Shown one piece after another: positions 11,592 to 21,690 of a stretch of 64,000 nucleotides of DNA. The position numbers and the translations under genes were made by a program. A model generated the notes under the pieces. That model was not told the DNA's origin and ran no database searches. It was given only the letters and a program-made list of their open reading frames with translations. Position 1 is the first letter of the stretch. Each line of letters starts with the position of its first letter. Source of the DNA: Forficula auricularia (lineage: Eukaryota; Arthropoda; Insecta; Dermaptera; Forficulidae); contig JALMQS010000128.1 in assembly GCA_024734495.1 (NCBI GenBank), positions 18,593,079 to 18,657,078 on the forward strand, read 5' to 3'.

Positions 11592-11788
11592 TTTTTGCCG
11601 AGACTAGTAGAATTTTTATATATTGAAGGAGACAATAAAAAGAGTGTGTCTTTCTACTGGAATTATAAATTTTATTTATTTATAACGATTATGTTTATAA
11701 CTATTATATTTAAAATTATTTATAACGTTATAAATAAATAAAATTTATAATTCCAGTAGAAGACACATTATTTTATTGTCTCCTTCAA
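11592..11788. repeat. Foldback family A, copy A1
   Basis: Leader TTTTGCCGAGACTAGTAGAA, then palindrome 11623-11788: TTGAAGGAGACAATAAAA ... TTTTATTGTCTCCTTCAA. Arms share GTCTTCTACTGGAATT / AATTCCAGTAGAAGAC and ATAAATTTTATTTATTTAT. The centre (ATTATGTTTATAACT...) has lost the hammerhead-like core seen in A3 and A4. Confidence 0.85.
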
Positions 11789-11965
11789 CATGTAAAATAA
11801 ATCATGGTATGTAGATCATTCTAACTGACTCATTTTATTATCATTAGAGAGTTATAAAATAAAACCAACTCTGTTTATTCACTTGAAATAATTATTCGCT
11901 TCTTTTATTATGAAATTGTTAAAACAATAAAGAGAATCTTAAGCCTGTTTTAACAATATTTGTAA

Positions 11966-12287
11966 TTTATTGATTTGTAAGTAGAAAATTATATTAAAAA
12001 ATCAGAATATTAAGCATTCACAATAATTTATATTTTTATCAAAGAGAGTTTTCAACTAAAATTTGGCTAAGATATTCATGCTGGGCGTCTCAGTCACTTG
12101 GGACCTTCTGGGAATGATTCTATTTCTTGTGGCGAAATCTGCCTTAAGAAATCTTGGCTTCCTTTTCAGATTCAGGCAATTTTTTACCTCTGAGCAATTT
12201 CTCACACTCTTCAAGGCTTAAATCCGTCCCTGTCTCAAATATGGTTTGAGTTTGTGTAGAGGGGCCACCAAGCACTTTCCGGTCACA
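11966..12287 (-). CDS. Candidate 3' terminal exon, unknown protein (CDS 12144-12287)
   Basis: On the minus strand an AG acceptor preceded by TTTTGAATTGATTT ends at 12288. From 12287 an open frame of about 46 codons runs to a TAA at 12144-12146, giving DRKVLGGPSTQTQTIFETG, then TDLSLEECEKLLRGKK and LPESEKEAKIS. The composition (Glu, Lys, Leu, few Phe/Ile) is unlike the chance frames around it and suits a charged, helical C-terminus. An AATAAA lies about 175 bases after the stop (11966-11971), although such hexamers are frequent here. I do not recognise the protein. It could also be the last exon of a retroposed gene copy. No matching upstream exon was identified on the minus strand. Confidence 0.35.
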
Positions 12288-12454
12288 CTAAATCAATTCA
12301 AAAATGAGTTTTCAGACTAGCACTCGCCGACCCTTAACGTCTCTCTCGAATAGCTGTCCTATCGAAGAAACGTTTCCGCGTTTCCCCTATACTCATTACT
12401 ATTACTCGTAGGACGCGATTGGCTGACTTCTAACACCCTTTCGAGATCAAATTG

Positions 12455-12685
12455 GAAAAGTGCCGAACCACTTCATTCGCCAATACGTTTATACTTCTAG
12501 GGATCTCTCTTCGTGCCTCCTTATTTCTCAATTTCTGACCCTTACACTTTTCAATCCTTCAAGAACCGAGTGCACAGGCATCTTAGTCTTGACATTTTCG
12601 CTTGATTACTATTTCCTTCTCTTGGGTAAAATGGGCTACATCTTCTTAGTGCGCTCATTCTTGCATTCGATCGCATTTAAAAAAA
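12455..12685 (+). pseudogene. LINE ORF2 C-terminus and 3' UTR fragment
   Basis: Plus strand: VPNHFIRQYVYT corresponds to the RTTSFANTYIP block of the 30779-30985 remnant, and after frame changes the tail reads FQSFKNRVHRHLSLDIFA with a stop, the typical 'FK x RV' ending of jockey/CR1-like LINEs. The 3' UTR (CTTCTCTTGGGTAAAATGGG, GTGCGCTCATTCTTGCATTC) matches the reverse complement of 30728-30830. Frameshifts make it non-functional. Confidence 0.65.
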
Positions 12686-13862
12686 AAATTAATATGTGAT
12701 ATATTATGATTTTGGTAATTTTGCCATTATATTATTATTTACATACAATTGCGCATAAAAGTCATGTAGATGGCCACATTAGCTTATTTTTTCATTTAAT
12801 AGAGAAGGTTAAATGGTTTTAATAAGACCTGGTATGTATACTAATGTTTTCTCATGACACTAATTCACTATCTCATTTAATTTTTAGAACCTTTAGTTAC
12901 AATTTTTAATTTGATTATATTACCTTAATATTACCTTAAAAGGCCATTTTAAACTGTATTATTGAACAACTTATTAAAAAAACTTTATTTATTTTTAAAA
13001 GAATATTTTTATTTATCTTCCCCCAAGGAAACAAACTTTTCAAATCTTTTATACTATTTATTCTTATTGCTTTCAGTTAAGAAATATCAATTGTTGCAAA
13101 ATATTAAGAAAGTTACAAATATTTGTAAGTTATTCAAGTGAAATTATTAAAATTTTTAGCATCATCATACTTGGAAAATTATCAGTCTACCACCATAAGT
13201 ACAACTCAAGATTTGAATTTTGAATTATTTTTCTTTAAATTACCTTGACTTTAATTGTGACAATAGTGAATCAAGCCAACTTGTAAAAACGCGGGATTGC
13301 AATTTTTGTATTCTTCAGTCCATTATTGTGCTTTTTGAAGATAAAGCCAAACAGAAAGGCTTTCCAAAGCACTAGTATCAAATGAATCTAAATATTTATA
13401 TCTATGTATTAAGCAGAATTAACAATTTTTTATTTATTCGATTAAAAATGTTATCTTATCTATGTTGCAGAATGTGAACAAAAAATTGATGAATGAGTTG
13501 GTTCTATTTTGACCCCGACTTGTTTGAATATTTCAATCGAATAAGATTTTAGGGGAGATTCTTTTCAAAGAATGTACTAGCTTGTATTGGTATTCACTTG
13601 GAATATCATTTCAGCGTTAGAAATTCATGACTGGATTTCAACTCGAATGAGTTTTCTTGTTTGATGATTAAGTTTGTTAACTTGTTATTGACTAGGTCCC
13701 TGGAGTTTTCCAAAAATTAACTATTATGAAGAATTCATACAGTATTATGTTTATAAATTTTCACTCGGAGGAGTGTGTTATAACAATTTATTTATTTCTA
13801 TATTGAAGTTATGTAAAAGTAAAGAAGGTATGATATAAAAATTTAAACATTGAAAAAATTAA
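12686..13862. other. AT-rich DNA, no gene
   Basis: No feature seen beyond poly-A/T stretches. Confidence 0.5.
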
Positions 13863-14011
13863 TTGAAGGAGACAATAAAAGTATGTGTCTTCTGCTGGAA
13901 TTATAAATTTTATTTATTTATAAATTATTTATTTATATAATTCCAGCAGAAGACACACTCTTTTATTGTCTCCTTCAATATATAAAAATTCTGCTACTCT
14001 CGGCAAAAAAC
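13863..14011. repeat. Foldback family A, copy A2 (short centre)
   Basis: Palindrome 13863-13978 with the same arm ends as A1 (TTGAAGGAGACAATAAAA / TTTTATTGTCTCCTTCAA) and TTCTGCTGGAATTATA / TATAATTCCAGCAGAA. The centre is reduced to TTATAAATTATTTATTTAT, so the core motif is gone. A tail of TATATAAAAATTCTGC then TACTCTCGGCAAAAA follows to 14011, the reverse complement of the leader seen at 48331. Confidence 0.9.
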
Positions 14012-14305
14012 TTTCAATTTAATGAAAAAAAAATAAGAAACTCTCCTAGTAAAACAACATGTATGGTAAAAGACGAAGAGGATAATCAAAAGAAATAAAG
14101 TCAGTTATTTATTGCTTTTTCTGCTATAATTGAGCTTAAATCAAATAAGAAATAGATTTTCCCAAAGTGGTGAAAATGGTTATTAGAATTAGAGTACGAA
14201 ACGTCGGAAATATAGAAATGACTTTGCATATGGAGAACTTAAATATTAGAATATATAACTAAAATAAATATTTACATTCGATTGAATTAATATCTGGGAT
14301 GTAGA

Positions 14306-14357
14306 CTGAAGAAAGTTTCTAGTATACACTTAGATACAAAGTTTCGAAACTTTAGTC
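14306..14357 (+). other. Decayed hammerhead-like motif, single copy
   Basis: AGACTGAAGA then, 33 bases later, GAAACTTTAGTC. Both ends match the family A/B core strands (AGACUGAUGA and GAAACUAUAGUC). The intervening stem II no longer pairs. Probably a diverged solo copy between A2 and A3. Confidence 0.35.
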
Positions 14358-14419
14358 ATTAAAATAATAATTCGAAATAGATGTTTCATTTAAACTGGAT
14401 TGGGGTAATATCTCTGGCT

Positions 14420-14660
14420 TTGAAGTAGACAATAAAAGAGTTTGTCTTCTGCTGGAATTATAAATTTTATTTATTTATAACGAGACTATAGAATCATAAA
14501 TTAATTCCTGTGAATCAATTGTAATAGACTGATGAAGAGGGGAAAGCCTTCGAAACTATAGTCTCGTTATAAATAAATAAAATTTGTAATTCCAGCAGAG
14601 GACACACTATTTTATTGTCTCCTTCAATATATAAAAATTCTGCTGCTCTCGGCACAAAAA
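14420..14660. repeat. Foldback family A, copy A3, with one core motif
   Basis: Arms TTGAAGTAGACAATAAAAGA and its partner ending TTTTATTGTCTCCTTCAA (14627), plus the tail ATATAAAAATTCTGCTGC to CTCGGCACAAAAA. The left arm jumps from CGAGACTATAG straight into the loop, while the right arm keeps the whole hammerhead-like motif, so the arms are unequal by roughly 40 bases. Confidence 0.88.
14519..14572 (+). ncRNA. Hammerhead-like motif, family A (best copy)
   Basis: Core CUGAUGA at 14529-14535, one extra A, stem II (GAGGGG/GCCUUC, imperfect), GAAA 14552-14555, then CUAUAGUC. Stem III can form as AC/GU closed by UAUA, or as an 8-bp duplex between two molecules because ACUAUAGU is self-complementary. 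Stem I can form: UUGUAA (14519-14524) pairs with UUAUAA (14567-14572) including one G-U, then an internal loop UA/G, then GA with UC next to the GUC that would be cleaved. That is the plan of a type I hammerhead with a very short stem III. The extra base before stem II is not canonical. Confidence 0.5.
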
Positions 14661-15775
14661 CTTTCAATTTAATCTCTGGCTTTATTATTTAAAACACTAG
14701 CTTGATTTCGATTTTTGATATTATCAAATTAAATTTTCTTGTCTAAATCTCGAAACGTTCAACTTGATAGAATTGCATATAATTCCAATTAGAAAGATAA
14801 TTTGCTTATTGGCTTAATTTAAAAATATTTTCTTGTTGATAGTAAGAGAATTGTCGATTTTCAAGAGGAAGGTCTTTTATGCTTGATATAAATAAATTTC
14901 TATTAAATAAGGTTTTTTTGAAGAGTCATTTGTGAATTATAATTGATACTTTACGCTAATCTTTTCTTACTTTACCAAAAATGAACACAACCATTTAGCC
15001 TTCATAATTTATGTAATATAGATGTCAAGTAAAGAATCTTAAAGGACCATTCACTTAATGCTTGCATTTAATTCAACTAAAAGCTTTCCCTCGCCTATAC
15101 TGAATACTGAATTTAAGTGCACCGTTAGTTCCACACCAGAAATATTAATATGAACCAGAATCACTCATACTTTATTCATCATCTAATTTCTGAATGAATA
15201 TTTAATGAAGAGCACGCCAACCGATGTCTTTCCATTTATCACGTCCAAATATTATTTAGAAAACATTATCACATAAATTTTAAATAATAAGTTATGCAAA
15301 GTCTCCAAATCTATAATAGGAGGCATCATTAAAGTCTGCTCCTGTTTTGTCAAGTTGATGATATGATAAATACTGTATTAATTAATAAGAATTTTGAATA
15401 TAAAGAAAACGACACTCTTAATGAATGCTATTTGAAAAGGGAAGACTAGAGAAATAATTTTCGAAATGGAAAAATTGAATTTATTCTAATTGTTGTTGTT
15501 TTTTTAAGTATAAAAATCTGGAGAAGGAGCAATCTCTATATGTCAGTTGACTCTTGTATTCTAGAGGTGGAACAATCAGATTCAGGTAGGTCTAAAAGTA
15601 AGTATTTTAATGAATGAAGATTGGGGGTTAAATGGATACAGGTATAGAAATAAAGGTATCAACAATTTGGGTAATGAGTTCAATTTGTTTTTAATTTGAT
15701 AATTTGATTGTAAATTAGATAAATGAGGATATATGGTGGATTTAAATGTTTCAACAAAAAAATAATAAATATAGA
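14661..15775. other. AT-rich DNA, no gene
   Basis: No feature seen. Confidence 0.5.
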
Positions 15776-16035
15776 ATATCGTCACCTTAGAGTGTAAACC
15801 TGCTAACTCACAACAAGGATATTTTACAGGACAGACAAAAAACAAACAAAATTTAATATTGTTGTTTAGGAAAGAAACTTCACATTTCACATTTTTTTTC
15901 TACCACATACGATCGTAATTTTAAGTAGTACTTTTACTTGGACGATGCTGCATCTCTTTTTCTTTCGAACAGTAATAATATCTAATATATGAAAAAAAAT
16001 GGATTTAACAGGTTTACACTCTAAGGCGACGATAT
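15776..16035. mobile_element. MITE-like element with 27-bp terminal inverted repeats
   Basis: Left 15776-15802 and right 16009-16035 are near-perfect inverted repeats sharing CTTAGAGTGTAAACCTG, with the outer part ATATCGTC(A/G)C. The 206-bp interior has no transposase. The target duplication is not evident. The 102-codon minus frame over 15582-15890 crosses the left end and is treated as chance. Confidence 0.7.
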
Positions 16036-18159
16036 GGCCAAGGAAACAAGATATCTAAAGAAAGAATCTCAAATCAATTTCATCATTTCATGGTTAATTT
16101 CTGAGATCATCCAGGGTCGCAAGTTAAATCTGTAGTTTCTTCTCCCCAGATGCTAACTATATTCCAGACATGGATAAATTTTGACATTGAATAGTCCAAG
16201 AGGATAAATGAATGTAGAGTAGATAAGATTTTTCTCTACAGGTAATAGGATGATTCCAAGAGGTCACACTTTAAACTAGACTGACATTTAATTTTTAAGT
16301 TCCTTACCGGTCTCAAAGATCTTCAATTCCAAACAAATGTTTGGAAGATTACTATCAACTCTAATAGATTTCTTAGTAAATGTTAAGATTCCAGAAATTA
16401 ATATAAAAAAATTTAAATACTTATTGGGTTTTAATACTTAATTGGACAATCTTTTTAGGTTTTTTTTTTTACAATTTTTTAAACACCATTTATCCCTGAT
16501 CCCCTTTTTTTGTTGATTTTTTTCAATAACAGTTTATCAAAAGTTTAATTTGCCATTTGTCTTTCATAATGAGGCAATTATCATTTATCGCTAATATTAG
16601 ATTACTAAGTAAGCTTTAAAACTATCATTCTTCATCTGTTTTCAATTAAATTGTGATAGCATCAATTGCATAAATAGTAGACTGATTTTTTTTTTTAAAT
16701 GGCAAGATCTAAAAGTGAAGAAAAATACAGGGGGAGGATACGAAAGCAAACCTATACTTCCAAGCAATTTAGTATTTTCAACCCGCTTTATTCGTTGGAC
16801 CCTCTATAATATATAATTGTCTTTGTAAAAATAAAAAAGCGTATATTTTTTGTAAAATATTATGTCCATTTGATTTATTAAATTAGTTTGAGCTTATTTT
16901 AATAGATCTTTAAAAATAGTCTTTAAAAAGGTTGAATGTAATTTATTTGGCTATTAATTAACTTAAAAAATTTAATGAAAACATAGTGGTTATTTCCAAA
17001 AGAAATTAATTGTTACATAGATGATTTTTTTCTTCAAAGTGTTCAATCTTAATAAAACAACCTCGTTATCATTGTTTCTTCGATTGATTTATAGATTAAT
17101 TCACTCTTAAAAATTGAGAATCCAGTAACTTTGTTAACTTAGATACAATACTGTATTTTTTACATACAATCTTCTACTAGTTCTAACCATTTCCTTTGAC
17201 TTGAATTCTTTGGAATTTTGCGATTAATTATTTTGTGTTCTATACTTGATTCATTGGAACAGCTCTAAACATTCCTTTAATGAGAAATATCGAAATATGC
17301 GCTTAGGTGACCCAATATAGTCTCTCTCTAAATTTTGGTTAAAGGAAAAAAACAATCAAATTTCTAAAATTTCAGTAGTTAGTGTTTAGACCAGCCCTTC
17401 TGATTGACTTTTTTTCTAATCTATAATATCAAATAATTTGAGTAATCAATTTCTTTTTTTTTTTTTTACTCTATCCATAAATGCGAACCAGATGGATAAA
17501 GTATTGTAATCGGTCTTAAGCGACTTCAAATGATCCTCAGATAAAGACTACGGAATGTTCTCAATCAAAATCACAAATTGTAGTATTCATTTAGGTTGAA
17601 TTTTAGCACGTAACGTTTTTGCCAAAAATTAATTAAATGGGGTCACGTCCAGAGGCCAAAAATGCGATTTTTTCATTAGTTTAGAGCGTGTGGATGGATG
17701 GATGTTAGCCTTTTTTTTCGAGGACGATTTTTTCCACCGATTGAAATGAAATTGAAAACCTACCATTATTTCAACAAAATGAACCACTGATTAATTTTTG
17801 GTACATATCGGCACATAAACATTAGTATTTTATTCTAGTACTTTTTTATTTTTTTATAAATATCTAGAAAATGGCTTAACCTTTTGATGACATTTAATAT
17901 TCTATTTAAGTATCAAAAAAGGTTATATAAAGTTCTTAGAAAAATTACATTTTATAGTACATAATTTTACAGTTAAGCAAGTACTTTACAAAAAGACCAA
18001 ATTCTTTTTATCTGATTAATGACAAAGGTATGAACATATTAATATTTCACATGGCTATGAATAAAGTCTACCAGCGCTATCCGTTGCACTTTATTTATGT
18101 TTTTTAATGAAAGTAAAAAATTTTAAATAAAAATAACTAAGATTGAAAAACCAAATCTT
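16036..18159. other. AT-rich DNA, no gene
   Basis: T-tracts near 16460 and 17454-17468, and a short GGATGGATGGATG run at 17692-17704. No coding sequence seen. Confidence 0.5.
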
Positions 18160-18305
18160 TTAAAGTGCCACTGTGAGTGAAAAAGGTGAAGCATCAGCAA
18201 AGCTGCTAGGCCAAGGGAAAGACAAAGGGCAGAATGCGAGCACCCTTGACAACCTCGAGGGTGCCTCAGCAGCAATAGCGCATTTTTTATCTCCTCTCTA
18301 GACAC
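18160..18305 (+). other. Coding-like GC-rich block, possible exon
   Basis: After CTTTTAAAG, a possible acceptor, the plus strand is open for 43 codons to TAG at about 18301: VSEKGEASAKLLGQGKDKG, then QNASTLDNLEGASAAIAHFL. The residue mix (Ala, Gly, Ser, Lys, Glu) is unlike chance AT-rich translation. There is no ATG at the start and no recognised family. The minus strand is also open (18123-18305, 60 codons), so strand is uncertain. Confidence 0.25.
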
Positions 18306-18794
18306 TTTGACTCGGTGGCTTCTTGTGGATCATTCATCTCGAGATGCACTTATTCGAATCCGCTCTGTTTGGCAATCCTAACTACTCCACCCTCTCCTCC
18401 ATGTACAGTCGAACCCTAAACTAATACCGATACTTAAATAATAAAACCTAGAAATTGGATAGAAAAATTTATTGAATTAAAATTAGAGAATAAGAAAAAT
18501 TTTTATTATAGACAAATTGATCAGTCGGGGTTCTTCGGGTGTCAGTGGCGTTCGGATTTTTGAAAAATTCATTGAATATGCAATTTGATGATATCTTTGA
18601 CCCTTTTTAAAGATATGTATTTATGCATGTATGTATGTAGTTTATTGATATTTAAATATTTGAATAACGAGACTAATCTAAATGATATTATTGATAAAAG
18701 GAAATAAAATATTTTACAGTGAAAGCAAAGATTTAAGTATCTTTTTGAGTGTCTTTTTTTGAAAAAAGATGGAAATTATTTCAAAAATCAACCC
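18306..18794. other. No gene recognised
   Basis: AT-rich, with a short ATGTATGTATGTA run near 18628. Nothing else. Confidence 0.5.
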
Positions 18795-18883
18795 AGGACC
18801 AATCATAGATTTTAGAGAAAATATTTTTACATTGCATATCAGAGAGGTTCGTCCCCTTAGGAATCGAACCCAAGCGCTAACTA
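18795..18883 (-). mobile_element. tRNA-derived SINE fragment, left of an inverted pair
   Basis: AGGAATCGAACCCAAG is the reverse complement of a tRNA B-box arm (GGTTCGATTCC), followed outward by GAGGTTCGTCCCC. The same 86-89 bp segment recurs inverted at 19489-19574, so two copies of one SINE flank the palindrome 19007-19421 like an outer set of arms. Confidence 0.65.
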
Positions 18884-19006
18884 AGCATATATAAACCGAA
18901 TGTTTTCTACATTTGATTCAATCACGAATCAACTGTAGGGAATTTTTGTCAAATATTGAGTGAAAATAATATTTGAACTTATATATTTCTAACTTGAACT
19001 AATGAT

Positions 19007-19421
19007 CTTAAATAAATTTTTATAATTTTTCTAACTGATATGACAAAGAATGATTGACCTATCAAAGAGAAGTGTTTTGACCGCGCTTTATTTGAAAAAG
19101 ATATTTTATCGCGAGACTATTGCGGATTATGCTATTAAAGTCTGTGGAGTCTTAAATCTGGACCAGGAGAGAAAAAAGATGTGATCCACTTAGCTACAAT
19201 CCAACGTCATTTTGCGTATAGCCCGCTAGACATTCGGATGGATCACATCTTTTTTTCTCTCCTGGTCCAGATTTAAGACTCCACAGACTTTAATAGCATA
19301 ATCCGCAATAGTCTCGTGATAAAATATCTTTTTCAAATAAAGCGCGGTCAAAACACTTCTCTTTGATAGATCAATTATTCTTTGTCATATCAGTTAGAAA
19401 AATTATAAAAATTTATTTAAG
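19007..19421. repeat. Nearly perfect foldback, 182-bp arms
   Basis: Left arm 19007-19188 and right arm 19239-19421 are almost identical in inverted orientation (CTTAAATAAATTTTT at the outside, GTGATCCA / TGGATCAC at the inside). I see only a few single-base differences (for example ATCGCGAG against CTCGTGAT). The 50-bp loop contains CCAACGTCATTTTGCG. No coding sequence and no hammerhead-like core. The small divergence means a recent origin. Confidence 0.92.
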
Positions 19422-19488
19422 CATATATATGTTGCATGTCAGGGAAAGATTTGTCTTAAGGGTTTGGCTAACGGCCCGGCAAGCTTGG

Positions 19489-19574
19489 TTAGCACTTGGG
19501 TTCGATTCCTAAGGGGACGAACCTCTCTGATATGCAATGTAAAAATGTTTTCTCTAAAATCTATGATTGGTCCT
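19489..19574 (+). mobile_element. tRNA-derived SINE fragment, right of an inverted pair
   Basis: GGTTAGCACTTGGGTTCGAT then TCCTAAGGGGACGAACC: an intact B-box (GGTTCGATTCC), then the family tail TCTCTGATATGCAATG. Upstream ATTTGTCTTAAGGGTTTGGC and TAACGGCCCGGCAAGC may be the A-box side. Mirror of 18795-18883. Confidence 0.65.
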
Positions 19575-19604
19575 TAATAGTTAAATTCATTAATAAAATA
19601 TTTT

Positions 19605-19682
19605 AGTTTGCCAAGAGTAGCAGAGTTGTTGATTTATAAGGAGAAATCAAGGAGGTTGTCCTCTGCTTGCTCAATTAAACAT
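19605..19682 (+). repeat. Family B repeat fragment (copy B2)
   Basis: GCCAAGAGTAGCAGAGTTG, TTGATTTATAAGGAGAAATC, AAGGAGGTTGTCCTCTGCTT: the complete 5' half of family B. It stops where the inverted-repeat element D1 begins at 19683. Confidence 0.8.
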
Positions 19683-19866
19683 AGGTATACCCGAGGGGTA
19701 AACCACGACCTAATATCCTGTACACCTACTTCCACTTCTACTTTCATTTCCAAGTAGAAGACAATAGATGAAGGGGTATTATCTAACAAATTCCAAAATA
19801 ATTCCACATAATTCCAAAGACGGTGCACACCTAATTCCAATCGCGGTTCACCCCTCGGGTATACCT
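19683..19866. mobile_element. MITE-like element, family D, copy D1
   Basis: Ends AGGTATACCCGAGGGGTAAACC and GGTTCACCCCTCGGGTATACCT form 22-bp terminal inverted repeats with one mismatch. A second pair inside, TACACCTACTTCC and GCACACCTAATTCC, is a direct-type motif. The interior CCAAGTAGAAGACAATAGAT resembles the GCAGAAGACA module of families A and B. Copy D2 is at 32853-32995. Confidence 0.8.
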
Positions 19867-19869
19867 ATA

Positions 19870-20352
19870 AATATTAAATGTATAAATGTATATAAAAATG
19901 TCTTGAGTATTGATACATCTTTTATTGCGAACTCTGTTGTTTGTTATTATGATGTGTGTAAGATGATCTATGATGAACATAGTGGCGGAACTAGACATAG
20001 ATCAATTGTCCTGCCAAAGATTAATAAGTCAATTACCCAAAAAATGCCTATTTTGTGGCAATTAAATATTTTAATAAACTCCCAAATGATCTAAAAAATC
20101 TGTCGTGTGACAAGAAAGTATTGAAGGAAAAATTGGTTAAATGGATCGGATCGCTGTGATATGTATGTAAATGTGTAATGTGAACTAATGGTTAGGAATG
20201 TACAACATATTTCATTTTTTGTAATTGTTTGTAAAATTAAATAATTATTAATTTTAATCCGGTCTTATGTACAGTTCACTTGTCAACTCTATAGGACACG
20301 GCATATTGTATGTTGTGTATTTTCTGATAAATAAATAAATAAATAAATAAAA
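19870..20352 (+). pseudogene. LINE ORF2 C-terminus with microsatellite tail (CR1-like)
   Basis: The plus strand is open into D1 and reads VCYYDVCKMIYDEHSGGTRH, then RSIVLPKINKSITQKM; after one frameshift it continues AIKYFNKLPNDLKNLSCDKK and VLKEKLVKWIGSL with a stop near 20156. Phe/Tyr-Asn-xLeu-Pro followed by a Lys-rich 'K x L V K W' ending is typical of the C-terminus of CR1/Daphne-type non-LTR ORF2. A 3' UTR of about 175 bp leads to a (ATAA)n tail at 20329-20352, also typical. 5'-truncated. The family differs from the LINE at 30728. Confidence 0.65.
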
Positions 20353-20540
20353 TATATTTGTTGGTGGCTATGGTTTGGAAGGTTTGACGTTCATCATCAG
20401 TATTTTTAATTAGAAATATTTTTTCTGTTATTTCTTATTGGTTCAAATATCCGATTGGATGTAGAGATAAATTCGAATGCATTCGTTGTGTGGTGATATT
20501 ACAACAAAACGTATTTATTTACATCCAATATATATGTAGA
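20353..20540 (-). repeat. Family B repeat, 3' half with core motif (copy B6)
   Basis: Reverse complement of the plus-strand copy at 47828: TATTTGTTGGTGGCTATGG, TTTTTAATTAGAAATATTTT, TCTGTTATTTCTTATTGG, and an outer end ACAACAAAACGTATT. Same order as 28978-29130. Confidence 0.75.
20357..20410 (-). other. Decayed hammerhead-like motif (B6)
   Basis: Minus strand: CUGAUGA, U, stem GAACGU-caa-ACCUUC with one mismatch, then CAAACCAUAGCC in place of GAAACUAUAGUC. The core G is lost, so it cannot be a working hammerhead. Confidence 0.4.
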
Positions 20541-21306
20541 GTCCGCATCTACCTAAGAGCTATTTTATTTTGGAGTTGTAATAAACTATAAAAGAAACGA
20601 TAAAAGCAGCGATAAAGACAACTACAAATTTCTAACTTTGTGGTGTTATTGTAAGAACTCTTGTGATCGATGTTGAGGTCAATTAAAGTAATGAAAGAAA
20701 ATTTTTTAAAATAAGTGATTCTGAATAATAAATATTCTTTCAAGTGCTAAAATATACTATTTTTTTGCACATTCTATTAATAGTCAATTTGTACAATTTC
20801 TTCATCTTTACAAAAAATTAAGGCCAAATTTTTTTTTTGAATTATATAAGAATGAAAGTAGTAACCTTTGATTACTTTACTTAATTAGAAAAACATGGGT
20901 ATTTTGGTATTTTTGGTTTCACTAGGGTGGCCAAATAAAAAAATTTCCCTAATAAAAGAGTCGATTTCGATTCTCAAAAGGCTCGTAGATAAGGTAAACA
21001 TTTAATTAAAATTTTTATTAAAATCTTTTGGATAATTTAATGATTAAAAAACACCTCATATCTACATAATATATTTATAATGGAATATAAATAAAAGGAG
21101 AAAATTATTAAAAATACAGATAGTTGCTAAATAATTGGGAAATATTAGTCCCATTTTATAAAATAAATAGGAGTAAGAGTGGAAAGTTTTTTTAAAAACT
21201 CTCCGTAAATCCAGCTGGATCTAAGAAAGCTGTTCTACTAATCATTTTAAATAATAAATAAAATATTTATTAGAGTCTGGTGTTGGTGCGAGCTAAAACA
21301 TATTTT
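20541..21306. other. AT-rich DNA, no gene
   Basis: Near 21270-21290 GTCTGGTGTTGGTGCGAG resembles the outer end of family G (GGTGTTGGTTCTAGG). Nothing else. Confidence 0.4.
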
Positions 21307-21492
21307 AATAAAAGAAAAGTAGAATTTTTTTTGGAAAATTATTATTTAAGTATGAGTTATTTACTATATAATTAAATTTGAGAAAACTCTCTCTCATTTA
21401 TTTCTTACATGTGGAACAAGTGACCTAGTAAATAACTCATAGTAAAATACCTAATAATTTTCCAAAAAATATTTTTACTTTTTTCTTTTATT
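21307..21492. repeat. Foldback, about 57-bp imperfect arms
   Basis: AATAAAAGAAAAGTAGAA ... TTTTACTTTTTTCTTTTATT and GGAAAATTATTATTTAAG ... CTAATAATTTTCC, then GAGTTATTTA / TAAATAACTC inside. The loop is about 60 bp. No core motif. Confidence 0.75.
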
Positions 21493-21575
21493 AATAAATA
21501 AAATTTAAACAAATACTATTAAAAATTTATTTTTATTTTCTACAATAAAACCATGTATATTGTAAAGTTATTGTT

Positions 21576-21690
21576 TCTGCCGAGAGTAGCAGATTTGTTG
21601 ATTCTTAAAAGGGAGATCAATGATCTTGTTCTCTAGACTCGATGCGAATAAACATATACCTACATATATATAAATACGCCCCTGGTCTAA
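21576..21690 (+). repeat. Family B repeat fragment (copy B3)
   Basis: TCTGCCGAGAGTAGCAGATT, TGTTGATTCTTAAAAGGGAG, ATCAATGATCTTGTTCTCTA, then GATGCGAATAAACATATAC and a TA-rich stretch. The middle is more diverged than in B2 or B7. Confidence 0.75.

Noticed and set aside
14172..14215. Hammerhead-like motif at TACGAAACGTCGG
   Set aside because: Only the GAAACGUC strand is present; no CUGANGA strand or stem upstream at the proper distance.
15582..15890. 102-codon minus-strand frame
   Set aside because: It crosses the terminal repeat of the MITE at 15776 and is composed mostly of Phe, Tyr, Leu, Ile and Asn, as expected from chance in AT-rich DNA.
19768..20094. 108-codon plus-strand frame as one protein
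   Set aside because: It starts within element D1 and continues into a LINE remnant; the two halves have different origins, so it is not a gene.
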